Source of the DNA: Anas platyrhynchos
Lineage: Eukaryota; Chordata; Aves; Anseriformes; Anatidae
NCBI RefSeq assembly: GCF_047663525.1
Contig: NC_092606.1
Location: forward strand, 4,028,501 to 4,092,500
Reading direction: 5' to 3'
DNA length: 64,000 nt
Both the position numbers and the translations under genes were made by a program. The notes below the pieces were generated by a model that saw only the letters and a program-made list of their open reading frames with translations, ran no database searches and was not told the DNA's origin. Of the stretch, positions 58,601-64,000 are shown piece after piece; the stretch's first letter is position 1, and each line of letters starts with the position of its first letter.

Positions 58601-60387
58601 TATTTGTGGGTTCATTAAACATGTATCATTTTTGTTTTATAGACTAAAAACAAACTTGTAGAAATGAAGTGTATAATTCAAGGCTGAAAAGGACAGTACC
58701 AGAACCACAAATCAGATCTAAAAAAGGGTGAGCAGGCTGTTACTGTAATTGCACCAGAACTCTGGAATGGCAGTGCACATAAACACCAGTTCCCTTTCCT
58801 TTTGTTGGACCTGCACACCTCACCTGCCTGATGGGGAGACTCATCTGACACGGCATCAGCAAAACCTTACCTCTGTAGTAGCAGTCAGAGCATGCCACAT
58901 TGACGAGTGGCCTGGGATTCTGTGTCTTTTGGTCTATTTCCAGCAACAGTGGGATTGTGTCATTTTTTCCATTTTTTAAATTCAGCAGGGCTTTCATTAA
59001 GCAGGTCTTCCCCGTCTTTGCATCTAGCAGGAAAAAAAACCAAACAGTTTATGGACGTGCTTCACACACACCTATATTACCTGATTCAGTGTGCCCTGGA
59101 CTTAACTGTCACGGTAGGAGCAAACACAATAGTTACTTTAAGGGCCTCAGTATTTTCAGTCTGCAGTACAGCTGTAGGAAATACTTAATTAATGGCATTC
59201 TCTGACCTCAGATGGACTTTAAGGGAATAAAAGAATAGACAGAAAACTGGAGAAAGTAAAAAGACAAGAGCAAATTGCCCTGCTTCCCACTCATACATAA
59301 ATAAGTGCTACCTCTGCTCACCCAGTTTATGAAGTACTGAGTAGGAATCTACCTGTGTATTCAGAATTGGTGAGAAATTTTGAGGTCCTCCTCAAGTACT
59401 CAAGTAAGCCGTTCAGTGCCTCGGGGCTGCCCCTGGAGACTGCGCTGAACAGCCTGTCTCTGTCAAAGCGATTGGGGTCCTTCTGGCTGCAGGAGAAATG
59501 AAAAGTGTTAATAAATTCTGGAGAGCATAATACAAGCAACAAGTTTTAGAGGGCTGGTATAAGAAAGGATGGAGGCAAAAGGGTTTGACAGAAAAACAAC
59601 TATTTTATTTTTGCGTTAAAGGAAAAATAGAGACAGTTATTTCCCACAATGCTTTTAAGTGACTGCTGTTTCCATCAGCTGGAGCTCGTCCCAGATCCAG
59701 TCTGATGTGCAACCCTGGAACATATCCAGAGCACAGAAAAAGAAGCTCAAGATAGCTACAGGATCAGAATCAGTCCCATCACAGGGTGTGAAGCTCTCTA
59801 TAAGCTAGCTAGTTTACATCCCTCCTCGGCAAGAACAGTTCAGTTGCATAGGGCTCCATGCTAAGTTGCTCTTACACTCAACTTAGCTTACTTGGTGCTA
59901 TTTGGTTCAGATAAACCCCAAATACACAACACACACCATACACTTACCTTCCAGGTGCAGAGGGAAAAGGCTAATATGTTCCCTTCTACCTTTTACTACC
60001 TCCCACAAGACGCCCATAATATTCCTGAATTGGCATTTTTACTTTCAACTTCGGTAAAGCTTATTGGCAAGGGACAGGATATCAGCACAGGTCAGTACAG
60101 ATCAACAGGGATCCCACCCTTGTGAAATAACCAACAGTCACTCACTTGCTGACAAGTCCAGGCCGATAGTTCAGATTAATCATGACTTTAGGAGGGAAGT
60201 CACTGCTTTCCTTCTGATAAGGTGTCTCCAAGGGCTGTGGCTCTCCTTTCTTTCCATGTAGCCCTGATCTTTCATCCTTTTTACTCGATGTAGGTTTATC
60301 TTCAGGGATACTGTCATCTGTTTCTAGCAATCCCATCAGCCTGTTCCGCTGACCCGGGCCTGGCTGCCCATTTGTGAAGTTATCCAT
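51011..60387 (-). CDS. TRPV2: TRPV2 cation channel, 15 coding exons, 785 aa
   Basis: Tetrameric non-selective, calcium-permeable TRP channel of the vanilloid group. The coding sequence of 2358 bases runs from ATG at 60387 to TAG at 51011-51013 and all phases close. It matches human TRPV2 (764 residues) better than TRPV1: [46 protein letters not shown], and RDLLRFLL. Order: variable N-terminus, ankyrin repeats (about residues 82-325), S1-S4 (about 405-530), S5, pore and S6 (547-655), TRP box (WKLQ, 668-671), and a C-terminal tail. The tail after the TRP box is poorly conserved. The frame ends in a short basic and glutamine-rich exon. Exon blocks are listed separately. Confidence 0.95.
53089..53396 (-). 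CDS. TRPV2: TRPV2 exon 12: pore loop, S6 and TRP box
   Basis: The 308-bp exon encodes residues 569-671. The pore helix ELFKITI leads to the selectivity filter G614-M-G-D617. Human TRPV2 has GMGE here and TRPV1 has GMGD. N583-K-S in the turret is a possible glycosylation sequon. S6 contains [14 protein letters not shown], and the exon ends at the TRP-box sequence VWKLQ. Confidence 0.94.
53494..56171 (-). CDS. TRPV2: TRPV2 exons 7-11: S1 to S5
   Basis: Exons 56013-56171, 55789-55884, 55187-55257, 54313-54478 and 53494-53560 encode residues 383-568. S1 lies in exon 7 ([15 protein letters not shown]), S2 in exon 8 ([15 protein letters not shown]), S3 across exons 9-10, and S4 in exon 10 ending [18 protein letters not shown]. 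The S4-S5 linker and S5 are in exon 11 ([18 protein letters not shown]). Exon 9 has an unusually basic run (LRRRRQSLK). Confidence 0.92.
56633..59486 (-). CDS. TRPV2: TRPV2 exons 2-6: ankyrin-repeat domain and linker
   Basis: Exons 59353-59486, 58871-59023, 58014-58154, 57255-57553 and 56633-56809 encode residues 81-382. The six ankyrin repeats of TRPV channels are covered. Visible repeats include [59 protein letters not shown] and [12 protein letters not shown]. The KFTEW motif and [10 protein letters not shown] belong to the linker after the repeats. A plus-strand open frame of 271 codons overlaps this region but is only its antisense shadow. Confidence 0.93.
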
Positions 60388-60442
60388 TTCTAGCAGAGAT
60401 GGTCTTGCAGATCACCAGACGTTCCCCACAGGGAGACTAAAC
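60146..60442 (-). CDS. TRPV2: TRPV2 exon with start codon and part of 5' UTR
   Basis: The coding part is 60146-60387 (242 bp, residues 1-80). It begins [12 protein letters not shown] and ends in the conserved [11 protein letters not shown] consensus acceptor (CCCTTACAG) at 60443-60444 shows that the exon continues 55 bases upstream of the ATG, so at least one non-coding leader exon lies further upstream. Confidence 0.85.
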
Positions 60443-63400
60443 CTGTAAGGGAGTGGGAGAATTTACACAATTTGTTCACAAACCTAGAATGTGTACTGTG
60501 TGGCACAGAGATACAGAAAACCATGTTTCCACATCCAGTGTTCCTACAATTGACTATGTGTCTCTTGAGAGATATTCAGTAAAACTCTGCATGATTGGGA
60601 GTATTTGAGTAAAGGATCAAGATCTTAAACGAGGTACCCCTGAAGTAGCAGTCCAAAAGCAGTACACGAAATACAGGCTATTCATCTGCAGAACATCTGA
60701 ACCCCCTTTGTGAGATTACCTCACCTGTTGGCAACAGCACAGGTTCCTTACATAAAAGGCAAGGAGAGTGGATCTTTAGGAGACCATGATCGTTGTTCTT
60801 GTCTCAGTGCAGCCAATGCAGGCCAGTCACCAAGTGGCTAAAAAGATAAGACTAACCATAGGCTTTCTTTGCAACAGAGTACTAAGTTTGTTCATGTTTT
60901 CTGCTGGTAATAAACTGCAGTATTTCGACAGGGGAAACATGCACAAATTATGTTCCTCTCATGCACACTGCAACCTGGAGTAAAATGTGAGAGATCTTCG
61001 TGGTGTTGGCTATCACAGTGAGTGTGGGTTTGAACTTTCAGCTCCACAGCACAGGAGTATACACACCACAGGTGCTGCATGGACATTTGGAGCCTTAACA
61101 CAGCTCAGCACCCACAAGAGCAAAACTGGACCCAGATCTGCTGTACAGAGCACCCAGCCAGCCCACTTGTCTCATCTAATACGGCCTGAACTTCATTTTT
61201 ACCCTTTTGAAACATCTCATATTTATCTGGATACATCTCAGATCCACACCCAACTCAAGCTATCTGCAGTCAGGATATGACAGAATGTTCACACAGTTTG
61301 TGAGGCAGCAAGGAAACATCCACAGTTACCAACCTGAACCAGAGCTTAATAACTCCGTCTTATTCGCATGTACTCCCTCCAAATGGTTAACAGATTTTCT
61401 CTGAAGAGAAATCTCCCTTGCTGGGACTACAGCCAGACTCCATAGCCTATACCAGCAAAGAGGTAAACGGACACAGCATAAGCATTCTGGCTTAGATTAG
61501 GATGCAGGGAAGCATAGTTAGCTTTAGGCAGAAAACAGCAACAAAACATCTTTATGCAGCTCACAGCAAGAAATCCAAGGGCTGATTCCATGACGAACCG
61601 TTATAAGTCAGCCATTCAGTTTAGTCTGAACTCTAATGACAAACATTCCTCTGTACACACAAGCATACACCCTACAATCCCGTTTCAGTCTTATTTTCTC
61701 CCCCAAAACACTTACTGGTACATTCGTCAATCCTTCAGAGGGTTATTTGTACTTCCATAATAGTTTGCTTGTGGTTTTCTGTCTTCCTTTCCCCCAAATC
61801 ATTTCTCAGCTGCAGTTTCCATTTCTCCACAGCGCTCAAGAGAGTTATTTACTGTCAGTCTTTTACAGACAGAATGTCTGGTTTAAAAGCAAGAGCAAGA
61901 TGGTTCTTGAAAAAAAAGACCCTGAAATATATACATCCACTTTGTGTTTTCCTAGGAAACAGACAGCTCACTCTGTCAGCTCAACTTTCACTTCTCTACT
62001 CAAGAGCTGAGTTGTTTCCTTCTGCGACTTTACCAAGCCATTTTGAGTAGTGCAGCACAAAAAAAGCCCTGCTGTCAAAAGCGGAAGAGCACAGCACTTA
62101 CCCCAAGTTGCTGCAAGCTCCACCCAAGAACTGATCTGACGGGGGATCCCAACCGATCCTTCAGAGGTTAAATAATCTCTTCGTAGAAACCAAGTCAAGT
62201 AAGTGTTAATAAGCATGAAAGCAGACCCCAAATTATTTACATCCATGGGTGAGAGCCCTCTTCTTCTGCAGAGAAGACCACGCTCATATTAGCATTCTTC
62301 TGATGGTGCAGCATTGAACTTCTGGTTGGTGGTGGTCCATGAGAGAATCCAGGCTGCCTGTGAGAAGAGATAACTGCTGACTGTTATTATTTACTCAACT
62401 GTATAGCTTTTTGCAAAGTGAAGAAGGGCTTGCACAGGAAATGACTAGATAGATTTCTCAGTAAAAGAGAGAGCCAATGAGTGCGGTGCTCTTATATGGG
62501 AAAGCTGCCTGGCTATTGCAAATTCATAATGCTTAACCCCTGCCTGCACACACAGAGAGGCGACATCTTGTGGCTTTCAACAACAGCCCGCTTAGATCTC
62601 AAGGCAGGAGGCTGACTGGACCCTGACAGCTCCAGAGCCTGTGGTTTAGCTGTGAGGTTTGTCACAAGACCCTCAGCCCCAGGGCAAGAATGCAAAGAAA
62701 CATGTGAAGTCAACTGTTTCTGTGGGAAGTCAGTTCTCACACAGCTTCACACACCACAGTTACGAGGCAAAGAAAAACCATGGCAGACAAACTAGCCAGG
62801 ACGTTAGCCTAAGCATCAGCTGCTCATCACAAGGACAAGAGAATTCAAGAAGCAGCCCCACTTCCTAAACACTTCGGCTACTGGTTACTTAATTTGCCAC
62901 TGGTGCCCACTTCTTAATGTGCTGGTTCTCCAAAGGAAGGGGAGTTTTGGAGAGGCTGCTTCTGGGAAAACGGATGTACAACTGGTCGTAGTTGAGACCA
63001 CGCATGCACAACAGCACCCTTTCACTTATCACTCCCTATACAGGACCTCTGGGCACAGAAAACCTCAGACCACATGAAGTGTCTTGGCTCTTTTTGTCCT
63101 ACTTTTAACAGAAGTAAGGCGAAAAAACAATATGATCATTATTTCCAGCAGCATCAGTGCAGGATGACATTCAGCACCTTCTGTGGCCTTCCCCAGAACG
63201 AAACGGCTGAGGAGTGATTCTCACCCATACTCTGTAGAGGACTGGTGGTTTACAAAGCCATGTATGTGATTTAGAGCTCATCTAGAAAATCTCATTAACT
63301 ACCAGAATGGTACCGAGCTCTTTTAAGCGATAGCTTGATAGCAGGGGCACATCCCACAGGAAGTTTCAAAGCTTAGTCAACAATTGATCCAAAACCATTG

Positions 63401-64000
63401 AGAACGTATGTGCCACATCATGACATGCTGAACTCTGGCTATGGATCTCTCCTTCCAAAGCTGCCACAAGCCCAAACAGAACCCAAAGCAATTTTCTTTT
63501 GACAGGACTGCAGGAGGGTGTGGGGTCTCCTGGAATGTGGCCCTGTTGCACTTAATTTACTTAGGTACCAGACATAGAATCAGGCCTGGGAGTTTGGCTC
63601 AGACTTAATGGATTTCAATCCTCTTGGGCTTTTCCCCCAGCTTTCATGAGAGTCAGCCCACCATTCTAACTAAGGAACGAACTCAGCCCACAAAAGTGCA
63701 TCATAACAGACTTCTTTCTGCGCATCTGGTTTTAATAGCTTACACAGAGGAAGGGGAATGTGCAGCTTGCTGGGAAAGGAGTCACTGCCAGCTGAGAGGT
63801 CAATGCAGCAAAACAGAAACATGGAGCTGCTGGGAGAACACAGAAACCTTGGTATGCTTGCACACATGCGCACACGCTTTCACAGGGAGGACACCATGGT
63901 AAACACTCCCATTTCCATTTCAGAGGAGGGAGAAGCGAGGCACAAAAACCGCAAGGTCTGCCCTGATGCATACTTGCCAGCAACTGAGCATTCTGAGGCC
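60443..64000. other. Upstream flank of TRPV2, no coding gene recognised
   Basis: About 3.5 kb with only short open frames, none resembling a known protein. It should contain the TRPV2 promoter and leader exon(s). There is no CpG island and no repeat that I can name. Confidence 0.55.
62102..62250 (-). other. Possible non-coding leader exon of TRPV2
   Basis: A strong donor (TTGGG|GTAAGTGC) lies on the minus strand at 62101-62100, about 1.7 kb upstream of the TRPV2 acceptor at 60443. The upstream limit is a guess. The only support is the donor match and the need for a 5' leader. Confidence 0.25.

Noticed and set aside
51011..60387. Assignment of the TRP gene to TRPV1
   Set aside because: The N-terminus (NLNYR-G), [11 protein letters not shown], the IAIEKRSL repeat and [10 protein letters not shown] match TRPV2 better. 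TRPV1 has FKDPETGKTC, IAIERRNM and LLVEPLNRLL in those places. The TRPV1-like GMGD filter alone does not outweigh this.
62513..62868. Short open frames upstream of TRPV2
   Set aside because: No similarity to known proteins, no splice-consistent neighbours, and length as expected by chance.
1..64000. CRISPR arrays, tRNA/rRNA genes, bacterial-type operons or mobile resistance elements
   Set aside because: None seen. The window is ordinary intron-rich vertebrate chromosome.

Overview
This is a vertebrate nuclear window, most likely from a bird and probably a galliform such as chicken. The evidence is GT-AG introns in every gene, avian CR1 LINE tails, and protein sequences that align along their length with known vertebrate proteins. 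It holds three genes on the minus strand, with a fourth nested on the plus strand inside an intron of one of them.

Layout from left to right: (1) 1-7260, minus: the 5' part of P2RX5, an ATP-gated cation channel (exons 1-7, with exon 7 cut by the window edge). (2) 7261-16424: about 9 kb with no recognisable gene apart from the presumed 3' UTR of the next gene. (3) 16425-46255, minus: a complete integrin alpha-E gene (ITGAE/CD103-like), which I reconstruct as 36 coding exons and 1410 residues. All exon phases close. (4) 19587-22022, plus: the intronless haspin kinase gene (HASPIN/GSG2) inside ITGAE intron 31, with its own CpG island and two divergent CR1 tails just upstream. (5) 46256-51010: intergenic. 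(6) 51011-60387, minus: complete TRPV2 in 15 coding exons, 785 residues, with a 5' UTR splice acceptor just upstream. (7) 60443-64000: upstream flank, with at most a possible TRPV2 leader exon.

The outstanding observation is in ITGAE. It carries two complete, consecutive von Willebrand A (alpha-I) domains where the human protein has one. Each is encoded by a four-exon cassette with the same phases. The first two exons of the cassettes have identical lengths (122 and 152 bp), and the third differs by one codon (151 versus 154 bp). The membrane-distal second copy has a full MIDAS metal site. The first copy has lost three of the five MIDAS residues but keeps intact splice sites and reading frame. 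The acidic X-domain exon lies between the two copies. By eye the copies are only about 40% identical, so this is an old duplication and not an assembly error.

P2RX5, ITGAE and haspin keep the gene order known from human 17p13. TRPV2, which in human lies elsewhere on 17p, here follows the 5' end of ITGAE directly. The products act at membranes (ATP-gated channel, epithelial-retention integrin, TRP channel), except haspin, which is a mitotic histone H3 Thr3 kinase. Apart from the nesting of haspin I see no functional linkage beyond synteny.
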